Both the position numbers and the translations under genes were made by a program. Source: Eubacteriales bacterium (lineage in GTDB: Bacteria; Bacillota; Clostridia; Lachnospirales; Lachnospiraceae). Taken from it: DNA of 64,000 bases. Below are positions 8,644 through 17,180 of the stretch, piece after piece. Positions within the stretch are counted from its first letter, which is position 1, and each line of letters starts with the position of its first letter. The notes below the pieces were generated by a model. That model was not told the origin of the DNA. It did no database searches and saw only the letters and a program-made list of their open reading frames with translations. Location: contig JAUNOK010000008.1 in the NCBI GenBank assembly GCA_030537195.1, positions 24,698 through 88,697 on the forward strand, read 5' to 3'.

Positions 8644-9345
8644 ATGGCATATATTGAATTTAATGATGTAAAGAAAATATATAAAATGGGTGACGTTAAA
8701 ATCAGGGCACTTAATGGGGCAAGTTTCCAGATTGATGAAGGTGAATTTGCAGTTGTATTAGGTCCTAGTGGAGCTGGGAAAAGTACTATTCTTAATATTC
8801 TTGGAGGTATGGATACATGTACTACAGGAGAGATTACTGTTGATGGAAAACGTATTGACAAGTACAGTTCAAGGCAGCTTACAGCATACAGAAGATATGA
8901 TATAGGCTTTGTATTCCAGTTCTATAATCTTGTACAGAATCTTACTGTTAAGGAGAATGTTGAGCTTGCAACACAGATATGCAAAGATCCTCTTGATATT
9001 GTTAAGACAATAGAAGCTGTAGGTTTATCAGACAGAATTGGTAATTTTCCATCACAGTTATCCGGAGGAGAACAGCAAAGAGTTGCCATTGCAAGAGCGC
9101 TTGCAAAGAATCCTAAGATGCTTTTATGTGATGAACCAACTGGTGCGCTTGATATTAATACAGGAAAGAATATTCTTAAGCTGTTAAGTGATATGTGTAA
9201 GAAGAACGGAATTACTGTTGTGGTAATTACACATAATCAGGCTATCTCAGCAATGGGAGACAAAGTAATCAAGGTTAAGAATGGTGTTGTTGACAGTGTT
9301 GTTATCAATGATAATCCTGTATCAGTAGATGATATAGACTGGTAA
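8644..9345 (+). CDS. ABC transporter ATP-binding protein, MacB/LolD-like
   Basis: 233 residues, compact single-domain ATPase: Walker A GPSGAGKS (40-47), Q-loop in FQFYNLVQNLT, signature LSGGEQQRVAIARAL, Walker B LLCDEPTGALD, H-loop VVITHN. This type pairs with FtsX-like permeases, and such a gene follows 21 bp downstream. GAGGAGG precedes the start. Related pairs export antimicrobial peptides or lipoproteins, or act as resistance sensors; no two-component system is adjacent to support the last role. Confidence 0.92.
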   Translation: MAYIEFNDVKKIYKMGDVKIRALNGASFQIDEGEFAVVLGPSGAGKSTILNILGGMDTCTTGEITVDGKRIDKYSSRQLTAYRRYDIGFVFQFYNLVQNLTVKENVELATQICKDPLDIVKTIEAVGLSDRIGNFPSQLSGGEQQRVAIARALAKNPKMLLCDEPTGALDINTGKNILKLLSDMCKKNGITVVVITHNQAISAMGDKVIKVKNGVVDSVVINDNPVSVDDIDW

Positions 9346-9366
9346 TACTTTGGAGGCTTGCACAAT

Positions 9367-12072
9367 ATGGGAAAATCAGTATGGAAAGATCTCTTTCGTG
9401 AGATTAGGAAAACATTTGGAAGATTCATAGCTATATTTGCAATTGTTGCTATTGGCGTGGCATTCTTTGCAGGCATAACGGCATCTTCTAATGATATGAA
9501 GAATTCAACGGACCATTATTATGATGATTATAATATGAGTGACTTAAGATTATTATCCTCAATTGGTTTTAACGATGATGATATTAAGGCGATAAGAGAA
9601 GTTGAAGGCGTTAAAGGTGTGTATCCTGCGTATTCACAGGACGCTGTTATTAAGAAGGACAGCATTGAGACTGCTGTACATCTAATGTCAGTTCCTGATA
9701 ATACAGATAGAGGTAATGAGAATTATATTAATCAGTTAAGAATCAAGGAAGGACGATTGCCTGAGAAGAGCGGTGAATGTGTTGTAAGATACGAAGATAC
9801 CAAGGATAACTTCTCTATAGGTGATACAATAAAGCTTTCATCAGGCACTCAGGATGATATAGCGGACAGTCTTAATGATTCAGAGTATACAGTAGTAGGA
9901 ATCGTATATACACCATATTATGTTTCATATGATCTTGGAACTACTAATGTTGGAAGTGGTAAGATTAATTATCTTATGTATATTACAGAAGATGAATTTA
10001 TGTCCGATTATTTCAATGAAGTATTCGCTACTGTTGATGGTGCCAAAGAACTTGATACATATGGAACAGAATACGAAGATCTTGTTAAAGATACAGCGGA
10101 CAGAATAGATGCAATTGCACAGGATAGAATTAATGACAGAAAAGATGCAATTCTTTCTATGTATGATGAAGCACTTAATGAAGCTAAAGAAACTGCTAAA
10201 GCTGCGATATACCAGCATGTTGTAGATTCAATTACAGAACAGTACAGTAATTATTTTGTTGGAATGGATGTTTCAGCTATTATTGAACCTTATATCCAGC
10301 CGGCTTATGAGAAAGCACTTGCTGATTATGATTTCAGCAGCATAGAGACTCAGGCTAAAGAAGATTTCCAATCAAAGTATGGCAACAGCGACGAATGGCA
10401 ATGGTATGAACTTACAAGACAGGAACAGTATTCTTTTAAGGATTATGAATCAAGTGCTAACAGAATGAAAGCAATTGCTACAGTATTCCCAATATTCTTT
10501 ATTGTTGTATCAGCACTTGTCTGCCTTACAACAATGACAAGAATGGTTGCAGAGGAAAGAGGGCTTATAGGAACTTATAAGGCACTTGGTTACAGCAAGA
10601 AAGTTATTGCATTCAAATATATTGCATATGCATTTATTGCTTCAGTTACAGGAGGAATAGCAGGCTGTATTATAGGTCTTAAGCTGTTTCCACTTGTAAT
10701 ATATAATTCATGGAATATAATATATCAGCTTCCACCAATAGTGTATGACAGACACATTCTTCTTTCAATTATTGCTATTGCAAGCATGGTTTTAGTTACG
10801 GTTATTGCAGCGCTTTTCTCATGCTATAGTGAACTGGAAGAAGTTCCATCAGAGCTTATGCGTCCGAAAGCACCTAAGAGTGGTAAGAAAATCCTTCTTG
10901 AGCACATTACATTTATATGGAAGCACATGTCATTCACAATGAAGGTTACTATGCGTAATCTGTTTCTGTATAAGAAGAGATTTCTTATGACTGTTGTCGG
11001 AATAGCAGGCTGTACGGCACTTATGACAGCAGGTTTCGGAATTAAGAACAGTATAGAAAGCCTTATACATAACCAGTATGGCGAGCTTATACATTATGAC
11101 AGCGTTGCTACATTTACAGACGGAATTACACAGGAGAATATGGATGCTCTTGGAAGTGACCTTTCAGCAGACAGACATATTGCAGATTATTTATTAAACT
11201 GTGGTTATTCTGATGATGTTAAGAGCAGTGAAGATACAGAGACAGCTGAATATGTTGTGGTTAATGACAAGAACACATTTAAAGATTATGTAACATTAAG
11301 GACAAGAAGAAAGCATAATGAGGTATCTCTTGATGATACAGGAGTTGTTATCACAGAAAAGCTTTCTAAGGATTTAGGCGTAAAGACTGGTGATAAGATT
11401 ACAGTAACTTCATCTGACGGAAAGCAGACAGAAGCCGTAGTGTCTGGCATTACAGAGATGTATGTTAATCATTATGTTTATATAACTTCTGCGTATTATA
11501 ATGAACTTTTTGGAAATATTCCTGATAATAACAGAGTTCTTATAAAGATTAATGGTGATGTTAATGAAACGGAAAGTTACATGGGGGATGAATATCTTTC
11601 AAGAGATTATATTAAGGGGGTCAGCTTCCTTAATGCCAATGTGACACGATTCGAGAACATGATACAGTCACTCGATTTAGTAACCTGGGTGCTTATAATA
11701 TCAGCGGGTCTGCTTGCATTCGTTGTGTTATATAACCTTACTAATGTTAATATATCGGAGAGAAGAAGAGAGATTGCAACTATTAAGGTACTCGGCTTCT
11801 TTGACCCGGAAGTAGGCATGTATGTGTACCGCGAGAACATATTCCTTACACTTATCGGTGGTGTGTTCGGATTATTCCTTGGACGACTGCTTCACATATA
11901 CATAATGCTTACTGTTGAGATGGATGCAGTAATGTTTGGATATGCCATCAAACCGACAGCATATATATATTCATATCTTATTACACTGATTTTCTCAGTT
12001 GTTGTTAATCTTGCCATGTATGGAAAGTTAAAAAAACTTCCTATGGTCGAATCATTAAAGTCAGTAGAATAA
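9367..12072 (+). CDS. FtsX-family ABC permease with two FtsX domains and a helical extracytoplasmic insert
   Basis: About 901 residues: a first helix near residue 20-40, a long extracytoplasmic domain (about 45-375), three helices, then a linker and a second half repeating the pattern (helix, about 200-residue outer domain, three helices). The outer domain of the first half ends with a charged, Ala-rich helical stretch (around residues 245-345) that looks like a coiled coil. It partners the ATPase upstream and probably works by mechanotransmission, not as a pore. I start at ATG 9367 (GGAGG 10 nt upstream); a TTG at 9358 is too close to that site. Substrate unknown. Confidence 0.9.
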   Translation: MGKSVWKDLFREIRKTFGRFIAIFAIVAIGVAFFAGITASSNDMKNSTDHYYDDYNMSDLRLLSSIGFNDDDIKAIREVEGVKGVYPAYSQDAVIKKDSIETAVHLMSVPDNTDRGNENYINQLRIKEGRLPEKSGECVVRYEDTKDNFSIGDTIKLSSGTQDDIADSLNDSEYTVVGIVYTPYYVSYDLGTTNVGSGKINYLMYITEDEFMSDYFNEVFATVDGAKELDTYGTEYEDLVKDTADRIDAIAQDRINDRKDAILSMYDEALNEAKETAKAAIYQHVVDSITEQYSNYFVGMDVSAIIEPYIQPAYEKALADYDFSSIETQAKEDFQSKYGNSDEWQWYELTRQEQYSFKDYESSANRMKAIATVFPIFFIVVSALVCLTTMTRMVAEERGLIGTYKALGYSKKVIAFKYIAYAFIASVTGGIAGCIIGLKLFPLVIYNSWNIIYQLPPIVYDRHILLSIIAIASMVLVTVIAALFSCYSELEEVPSELMRPKAPKSGKKILLEHITFIWKHMSFTMKVTMRNLFLYKKRFLMTVVGIAGCTALMTAGFGIKNSIESLIHNQYGELIHYDSVATFTDGITQENMDALGSDLSADRHIADYLLNCGYSDDVKSSEDTETAEYVVVNDKNTFKDYVTLRTRRKHNEVSLDDTGVVITEKLSKDLGVKTGDKITVTSSDGKQTEAVVSGITEMYVNHYVYITSAYYNELFGNIPDNNRVLIKINGDVNETESYMGDEYLSRDYIKGVSFLNANVTRFENMIQSLDLVTWVLIISAGLLAFVVLYNLTNVNISERRREIATIKVLGFFDPEVGMYVYRENIFLTLIGGVFGLFLGRLLHIYIMLTVEMDAVMFGYAIKPTAYIYSYLITLIFSVVVNLAMYGKLKKLPMVESLKSVE

Positions 12073-12095
12073 ATCGGACAGCCCCTTCATATATT
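12067..12095 (+). promoter_or_regulatory. Candidate sigma-E promoter of the spoIIIA operon
   Basis: GAATAAA (12067-12073), a 14-bp spacer and CATATATT (12088-12095) fit the published Bacillus sigma-E consensus KMATAWW-N14/15-CATACANT, with T for C at one -10 position. Transcription would start near 12102, in the loop of the overlapping terminator. The -35 overlaps the stop codon of the upstream permease gene. In B. subtilis spoIIIA is known to be sigma-E controlled; here the call is by motif and position. Confidence 0.6.
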
Positions 12096-12126
12096 GTGAA
12101 AAACAATAGTGAAGGGGCTTGTTTTT
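12080..12126 (+). terminator. Intrinsic terminator between the FtsX permease and spoIIIAA
   Basis: AGCCCCTTCA (12080-12089) pairs perfectly with TGAAGGGGCT (12110-12119); an inner ATTGT/ACAAT stem extends the hairpin around a GAAAA loop, and TTGTTTTT follows. The 3' arm also contains AAGGGG, the ribosome-binding site of spoIIIAA, so read-through RNA would both terminate and hide that site. Confidence 0.85.
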
Positions 12127-12979
12127 GTATGATGAATCACTCTATAAAATCCTCCCGGATGAATTAATTAAAGACATTGGAATATATGCAGGATTTGAGC
12201 ATGTAAGGGAAATACGTCTGCGTACAGGCAGACTGCCTGCTGCCATATATGATAACGGAGAACGTATGGGAACGATTCCGGTAGACGAACATATGATGAC
12301 AAGAATACTGTCAATAGCAACTAATTATTCGTCTTATGCATATGAATCCTGCATGGCAAACGGTTTTCTGACAATTAAAGGTGGACACAGAATTGGACTT
12401 GGCGGACAGGTTATATGGGAGAATGGAAAGGTAAAGAATTTCTCTCATGTAACATTCATGTGTATAAGGGTTGCTAAACAGATGAAAGGCTGCGCTGATA
12501 ATATAATGAAAGAGCTTTTAAAAGACGGGTTAAAGCATACGATTATAATATCACCTCCAGGCTTAGGAAAAACAACACTGTTAAGAGACATTGTAAGACA
12601 GTTATCTGATAAATACAGAAAAAATGTAACTTTAATAGATGAACGCTGCGAAGTTGCAGCATGTGCCAACGGAGTTCCGTGTAATGATATCGGATGCAGA
12701 ACAGATGTCCTTGATGGCTGTAATAAGCTTGCGGGAGTATATATGGCTGTGCGTTCGCTAAGTCCTCAGGTTATAGCAATGGATGAAATCGGCGGAAATG
12801 ATGACATCAAAGCCGTAAGATACTGTATTAAAAGTGGCTGTGCAGTGATTGGGACTGCACATGGGAGTGGTATATATGATACAGATGAGCAGCTTGCATC
12901 ACTTTTCGGACAGGGAGGTTTTAAAAAAGCTGTAGTACTGGAAAAATGTGGGGAGGCAGGAAAATGTCTGGATATATAG
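12125..12979 (+). CDS. spoIIIAA: Stage III sporulation protein AA, ATPase of the SpoIIIA complex
   Basis: About 284 residues. An N-terminal region with VREIRLRTGR and the GRHRIGLGG-type block (here GGHRIGLGGQV) leads to a secretion-type ATPase: Walker A SPPGLGKTT, Walker B VIAMDEIGG, and a THGSG-like AHGSG. It is the cytoplasmic ATPase that powers the channel between mother cell and forespore. No ATG fits; the best start is TTG at 12125, 7 nt after AAGGGG, with a second TTG at 12119 too close. First gene of eight, behind a sigma-E-like promoter. The next gene overlaps by 16 nt. Confidence 0.95.
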   Translation: MYDESLYKILPDELIKDIGIYAGFEHVREIRLRTGRLPAAIYDNGERMGTIPVDEHMMTRILSIATNYSSYAYESCMANGFLTIKGGHRIGLGGQVIWENGKVKNFSHVTFMCIRVAKQMKGCADNIMKELLKDGLKHTIIISPPGLGKTTLLRDIVRQLSDKYRKNVTLIDERCEVAACANGVPCNDIGCRTDVLDGCNKLAGVYMAVRSLSPQVIAMDEIGGNDDIKAVRYCIKSGCAVIGTAHGSGIYDTDEQLASLFGQGGFKKAVVLEKCGEAGKCLDI

Positions 12980-13482
12980 GCGGCATATTAATACTGGCAG
13001 GATGTTTTATGTATGGACTTTCTTACAGTCAGCGATTAAAGAACAGGATAGTAATATTGAAGGACATGATAAGACTGCTTGCTGTAATGAACAACCATAT
13101 AGGATATTCACTCATAGACATGACACAGATATTTGAACGGCTTGGAGATTATGATATGTGTCCATATGTCAGAGAATTTACGAAATACATATATAACGCA
13201 TTGAATAAATCGGACATTGATACATTCGGGTTAATATGGAATGATGCGGCTGACAAAGCATTTGCAGGAATACTTGGCAAAAGACAGCTTGAGATAATAA
13301 AAGAAGCAGGCGCTATAAGCACATTTATTGACAAAGACAGCCAGTTAAAGCTTATACAGTCTGTTCTATGTGAACTTAACGAGGAGCTTGATACGGTTAA
13401 GTCTAATGCAGCAGGAAAGATGAAGGCTTATATCGTTACCGGTATATCAGCAGGACTTATACTTGTGATTGTACTTATATGA
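12964..13482 (+). CDS. spoIIIAB: Stage III sporulation protein AB
   Basis: 172 residues, close to the 171 of B. subtilis. A membrane helix at the start (GGILILAGCFMYGLSY), a helical cytoplasmic-type domain resembling GspF (type II secretion) and a second helix at the very end (ATGISAGLILVIVLI-like, preceded by KMKAYIV). It is a membrane part of the SpoIIIA channel apparatus. The ATG at 12964 is set by GGGGAGG 9 nt upstream and overlaps spoIIIAA by 16 nt. Confidence 0.92.
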   Translation: MSGYIGGILILAGCFMYGLSYSQRLKNRIVILKDMIRLLAVMNNHIGYSLIDMTQIFERLGDYDMCPYVREFTKYIYNALNKSDIDTFGLIWNDAADKAFAGILGKRQLEIIKEAGAISTFIDKDSQLKLIQSVLCELNEELDTVKSNAAGKMKAYIVTGISAGLILVIVLI

Positions 13483-13496
13483 ATCGGAGGTGAAGT

Positions 13497-13691
13497 ATGG
13501 AAGTAAGCATAATATTCAAGATTGCTGCGGTTGGCATAGTTGTTTCGATACTGAACCAGATATTAAAACACAATGGAAGAGATGACCAGGCAACGCTAAC
13601 AGCTCTGGCTGGGCTGCTTATTGTCATATACTGGATATTGCCTTATATACTTGAGTTGTTTACAACTATGAAGAGACTTTTTGAATTGTGA
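13497..13691 (+). CDS. spoIIIAC: Stage III sporulation protein AC
   Basis: 64 residues with two membrane helices: IFKIAAVGIVVSILNQILKHNGRDDQA, then TLTALAGLLIVIYWILPYI. The size and the KxxGR(D/E)(D/E)xA turn between the helices are typical. It is a small integral membrane protein of the SpoIIIA complex. CGGAGG lies 6 nt before the ATG. Confidence 0.95.
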   Translation: MEVSIIFKIAAVGIVVSILNQILKHNGRDDQATLTALAGLLIVIYWILPYILELFTTMKRLFEL

Positions 13692-13697
13692 CAGGGG

Positions 13698-14087
13698 GTG
13701 GAGCATATTAATGTTTTGTCGCTTTCAGTGTGTGCAGTTACAGGTGTAATTCTTGCACTTGTTTTAAAAAATACAGGCTCTTCAATGGGAACTTTTGTCT
13801 CAGTTGTTCTGTGTGTAGGAACCTCAATGCTTGTATTTAACGGACTTATATCTGTCTATACAAGAATCAATATGTTTACTGCCGGAATTAATCAGGATTA
13901 TATAAAGCTGATAATCAAAGTTATAGGAATATCATATGTGACTGAAATATCGTCCAATATATGTAAAGAAAACGGGTTTGCGGCACTTGCATCGGCTATG
14001 GAAATATACGCCAGAATTTCTGTGGCAGGCTTATGCATACCAGTGATAGTCACTCTATTTGAAATAGTTTCAGAGGGAATAGCCTGA
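13698..14087 (+). CDS. spoIIIAD: Stage III sporulation protein AD
   Basis: Up to 129 residues with about four membrane helices; the segment YIKLIIKVIGISYVTEISSNIC and AALASAMEIYARIS match the family pattern. It is a membrane component of the SpoIIIA complex. The start is uncertain: GTG at 13698 gives the B. subtilis length, but its only ribosome-binding site (AGGGG) abuts it directly. An in-frame ATT at 13707 lies 8 nt after that site and would be better placed. No in-frame ATG exists near the start. Confidence 0.93.
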   Translation: MEHINVLSLSVCAVTGVILALVLKNTGSSMGTFVSVVLCVGTSMLVFNGLISVYTRINMFTAGINQDYIKLIIKVIGISYVTEISSNICKENGFAALASAMEIYARISVAGLCIPVIVTLFEIVSEGIA

Positions 14088-14107
14088 TTAGAAAATTCTT
14101 ATTTTTA

Positions 14108-15205
14108 ATGATGGCTTTTCTGGCAGCTGTCATTATACCTGATAATTGTATATATGCTCAGGATGAAAATACTGCCGATTATAATTCACTGATAGATGAG
14201 GCTGATTATAGCGATATAGACAGCACACTTGATGATTACGGATGGCAGGGTTCATCTTTTAAAGATCTTGTAAAATCAGTTGCCAATGCGGATACAGACA
14301 TAGGATTTAATTTTACAAGTACTGTTACTGAAGCAATAATTGCCAACAGGACAGTTATAGTACAGATATTACTGCTGTCTATATGTGCCATGTTTCTGAC
14401 TGTTCTTGATAAAAATGCGTCTGATTCGGCAATGCTTTTTATATCATTTATACTTATGACACTGATAGTATCGGTATTTATCAATGCTGCAAGGACAGGC
14501 TATGAATGTGTTCAGATGGCAGTTGATATATACAAAGCACTTTGTCCGGTATTCTTTCCAGCGGTTGCATATTCGTGTGGTGCTGCAAGTGCAGCGGCAT
14601 ATTATGAGATAGTTCTTTTCCTTATGTACATAGTCAATATTCTTGTGAAAAATGTTCTTATGAGAGGCAATTATGTATATATGATATTAGGTATGTTTGA
14701 TACATTCAGTGAAAAAGACAAGTTTAATAAAATGTGCCAGCTTATAAAGAAAGTAATTAAGCTGTCTGTAAAAGGAATGCTTATGTTTTTTCTTGGACTT
14801 AACGGAATAAAGAGTCTTATAATTCCATTAAGTGATTCTTTAAAAATGTCCGTTTTATTCAAAGCTGTCTCGATGATTCCGGGAATAGGAAACAGTGCGC
14901 AGACTGTATCTAAAACAATTGTCGGTTCTGCTGTGCTTGTCAAGAATTCTATTGGTGTGGCAGCAGTTATTGTTATGGCGGTAATAATAGGAATTCCGCT
15001 TCTTAAACTTGTTGTCATGGCATTCTTATATCAGATTCTTGGAGCAGTCTTAGAGCCAGTGGCAGACAATCGTATAGTAAAGGCAGTTCTTGTTCTGTCT
15101 GGAAGTCTTGAAAATATGATATATATGATTGCTGTGACGGTTGTCCTTATGTGTCTTACGATGGCAATCATATGCTTTGCAACTAATATAAGTCTTTATG
15201 GTTAA
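14108..15205 (+). CDS. spoIIIAE: Stage III sporulation protein AE, multi-spanning channel component
   Basis: 365 residues from the ATG at 14108: an N-terminal signal sequence, a short Asp-rich outer segment, then seven or eight hydrophobic helices across the C-terminal two thirds. It is the large membrane subunit of the complex. The ATG has no ribosome-binding site (its upstream is T/A-rich) and the resulting signal lacks positive charge. An in-frame ATT at 14087 follows AGAGGG by 9 nt and would add I/M-R-K-F-L-F-L, giving a classic signal peptide like the MKRF start of the Bacillus protein. True length may be 372. Confidence 0.93.
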   Translation: MMAFLAAVIIPDNCIYAQDENTADYNSLIDEADYSDIDSTLDDYGWQGSSFKDLVKSVANADTDIGFNFTSTVTEAIIANRTVIVQILLLSICAMFLTVLDKNASDSAMLFISFILMTLIVSVFINAARTGYECVQMAVDIYKALCPVFFPAVAYSCGAASAAAYYEIVLFLMYIVNILVKNVLMRGNYVYMILGMFDTFSEKDKFNKMCQLIKKVIKLSVKGMLMFFLGLNGIKSLIIPLSDSLKMSVLFKAVSMIPGIGNSAQTVSKTIVGSAVLVKNSIGVAAVIVMAVIIGIPLLKLVVMAFLYQILGAVLEPVADNRIVKAVLVLSGSLENMIYMIAVTVVLMCLTMAIICFATNISLYG

Positions 15206-15220
15206 ATATGGTGACGTGCA

Positions 15221-15721
15221 ATGACAGGTCTTATTAACTGGTTCAAAACTATATTTATTCTTGAAATCACGGGAGAGATTGCGCTAAAGCTTGTGCCATC
15301 AAAATATAAAGAATTCATAGCATTTGTGATGAAACTGATTCTTGTGACTGCGATAGTTATACCGCTTCTTAATATCAGAAATGCGGACATAAGTGGAATT
15401 ACAGAGAGCATAAAGAATGGATTTGGTACATATTCTAAGGAGAATGACAATGTATCACAGTCAATATATAATTCTGCAGATAACAGGATAGCTGAAAAAG
15501 TTATAACATCTGATATTGGCAGTGCTGCCGGCGAATATGGTTTAGAGGTTGTATCTGTAAAATGCAGCTTTACATCTGATATGACAGCAGTTGATTCGAT
15601 ATATGTATACGTGAAGGGAAGCGGTAATGGTGATATTGAAGGATTGCTAAAGTATATTGCTGGCAGATGCGGATTATCTGCAGAACAGGTGAATATCAGG
15701 GAGGTAAATGGCAGTGGATAA
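15221..15721 (+). CDS. spoIIIAF: Stage III sporulation protein AF
   Basis: 166 residues (B. subtilis about 206). Two N-terminal helices (LINWFKTIFILEITGEIALKLVP, then FVMKLILVTAIVIPLL) followed by a soluble domain resembling the ring-building fold, ending EGLLKYIAGRCGLSAEQVNIRE. It is a membrane part of the channel with an intercellular domain. Only a weak GGTGA ribosome-binding site precedes the ATG, suggesting coupling to spoIIIAE. It overlaps spoIIIAG by 14 nt. Confidence 0.9.
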   Translation: MTGLINWFKTIFILEITGEIALKLVPSKYKEFIAFVMKLILVTAIVIPLLNIRNADISGITESIKNGFGTYSKENDNVSQSIYNSADNRIAEKVITSDIGSAAGEYGLEVVSVKCSFTSDMTAVDSIYVYVKGSGNGDIEGLLKYIAGRCGLSAEQVNIREVNGSG

Positions 15722-16121
15722 TGGCAGTAAAAATGAATCATTTTTTACCGGTTTACTGAATAAAACAAGGAAAGACAAAATATTTATAGTAATACTGGCA
15801 GGGATACTTATGATGGTGATTGCAATGCCAACAAAAAGTTCATCTGCAAAAAGTTATACATCAGGCCCGATAATATCTTCCAGCTTAGATGATTACGAAA
15901 AAAATCTAGGGGAAGAACTGCAGCAGATGCTGGAAAATACTGATGGTGTTGGAAAAGTAAAAGTTCTTCTTAAGACTACAGATGATAAGGAGGTTACAGG
16001 GGTGTTAGTTGTGTGCGAGGGAGGTGATGACAAGAATCTTGTAGCGTATATCACAGATGCGATAAATGGCCTTTTAGGTGTTCCTGTACATAAAATTAAA
16101 GTGATGAAAATGTCGGAATAA
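15708..16121 (+). CDS. spoIIIAG: Stage III sporulation protein AG, unusually short
   Basis: 137 residues against about 229 in B. subtilis. A membrane helix (about residues 25-43) is followed by a single ring-building domain: DDYEKNLGEELQQMLENT, DGVGKVKVLLKT, GVLVVCEGGD, ITDAINGLLGVPVHKIKVM. The Bacillus protein has a long beta insertion between the VMV- and GVLVV-like strands, which lets about 30 copies form a wide ring; here those strands are joined by about six residues. The reading frame is intact with no sign of a frameshift. The start may be ATG 15708 (AGGGAGG close by) or GTG 15714. Confidence 0.92.
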   Translation: MAVDNGSKNESFFTGLLNKTRKDKIFIVILAGILMMVIAMPTKSSSAKSYTSGPIISSSLDDYEKNLGEELQQMLENTDGVGKVKVLLKTTDDKEVTGVLVVCEGGDDKNLVAYITDAINGLLGVPVHKIKVMKMSE

Positions 16122-16138
16122 TTATTTTGGAGGCAGTT

Positions 16139-16720
16139 TTGAAAAGAATTAAAAAGAATCATATTATAATTACGGCACTTGCTATAATGATAGCTGCTGC
16201 CGGGTATATTAATTATGCGGGTGATCTTAATAATATAATAAAAATCAAAGACAAAGAGAGTTCCGCTGTTTCTTCTGATAACGTAACAACTGATAATAAT
16301 CTGGCTGATGAGAACACAGATTTTACAGATGAGCCAGGAACTGTTATACTAACATCAGCAGGAGTGAAATCGGAGGCAGTGGCGGCTGCCAGATTAAACA
16401 GAGAACAGGTCAGGGCTTCAAGTCTTGAGAATCTTCAGAGCATTGTTAATGATACTAATATAGCAGATGATGCCAAGAAATCAGCAGTTGACGAGCTTGC
16501 AAAGCTTGAAGACAGTGCAGATAAAGAAACAGCTATAGAGTTATTGCTGTCAGCTAAAGGGTTTGATTCTTCTGTAGTTACTGTTTCTGATACCAATGTG
16601 GATGCTGTTATTAATGTATCAGAGCTTTCTGACACAGATAAGGCTCAGATTGAAGATATTATTAAAAGAAAAACTGGCTTTACTGCTGATAAGATAACAA
16701 TAAACATTTGCAATAATTAG
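16139..16720 (+). CDS. spoIIIAH: Stage III sporulation protein AH (SpoIIQ partner)
   Basis: 193 residues from a TTG at 16139, chosen because TGGAGG lies 5 nt upstream; an earlier TTG at 16127 falls inside that site. A basic start (KRIKKNH) leads to one membrane helix, an acidic linker and a YscJ/FliF-like ring domain (NREQVRASSLENLQSIVND, then ETAIELLLSAKGFDSSVVTV and VINVSELSD). In B. subtilis it crosses the intermembrane space and binds forespore SpoIIQ; the partner gene is not in this window. Last gene of the operon. Confidence 0.93.
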   Translation: MKRIKKNHIIITALAIMIAAAGYINYAGDLNNIIKIKDKESSAVSSDNVTTDNNLADENTDFTDEPGTVILTSAGVKSEAVAAARLNREQVRASSLENLQSIVNDTNIADDAKKSAVDELAKLEDSADKETAIELLLSAKGFDSSVVTVSDTNVDAVINVSELSDTDKAQIEDIIKRKTGFTADKITINICNN

Positions 16721-16735
16721 TGTTTATGTTATAAT
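16708..16735 (+). promoter_or_regulatory. Sigma-A promoter of the yloU-nusB-xse-ispA-dxs run
   Basis: TTGCAA, a 16-bp spacer and TATAAT with an extended-10 TG (TGtTATAAT). It begins inside the last codons of spoIIIAH, so the long housekeeping operon is freed from sigma-E control. Confidence 0.75.
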
Positions 16736-16777
16736 TTGTTTAACTTTGAGTTAAATATGAATATATGGAGGACGGTT

Positions 16778-17164
16778 ATGACAAAAGAGTTTGAAGATAG
16801 AGGTACAACTTATTCTATACATGAGAATGTTAATATTGGCGAAGTTAAGGTAGCTGATGAAGTTGTAGCTATTATAGCTGGTCTTGCTGCTACAGAAGTA
16901 GAAGGTGTTGACAGCCTTGGCGGTAATATCACTAATGAAATCGTAAGCAAGCTTGGAATGAAGAATCTTTCTAAGGGCGTTAAAGTAACAGTTGAAGAGT
17001 CAAGTGTCCTTGTAGATATAACACTTAATCTTAAGTATGGAACACAGATACCAGAAGTTTCAGCTAAGGTTCAGGAGAAGGTTAAGTCTGCAATTGAGAC
17101 AATGACAGGACTTTCTGTTACAGAAGTTAACATTAAGGTTGCCAGTGTTAACGTAGAAAATTAA
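16778..17164 (+). CDS. Asp23/Gls24 family envelope stress protein (YloU-like)
   Basis: 128 residues; start at ATG 16778 because GGAGG lies 6 nt before it. The family pattern is clear: NIGEVKVADEVVAIIAGLAATEVEGV, then a VTVEESSVLVDITLNLKYG strand and a KVQEKVKSAIETMTGLSVTEVNI amphipathic helix. Members are small cytoplasmic proteins, often membrane-associated, linked to alkaline or envelope stress; the exact role is unresolved. It starts the operon with nusB 16 bp downstream, an order common in clostridia. Confidence 0.9.
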   Translation: MTKEFEDRGTTYSIHENVNIGEVKVADEVVAIIAGLAATEVEGVDSLGGNITNEIVSKLGMKNLSKGVKVTVEESSVLVDITLNLKYGTQIPEVSAKVQEKVKSAIETMTGLSVTEVNIKVASVNVEN

Positions 17165-17180
17165 ATTCAGGAGTTAAAAG

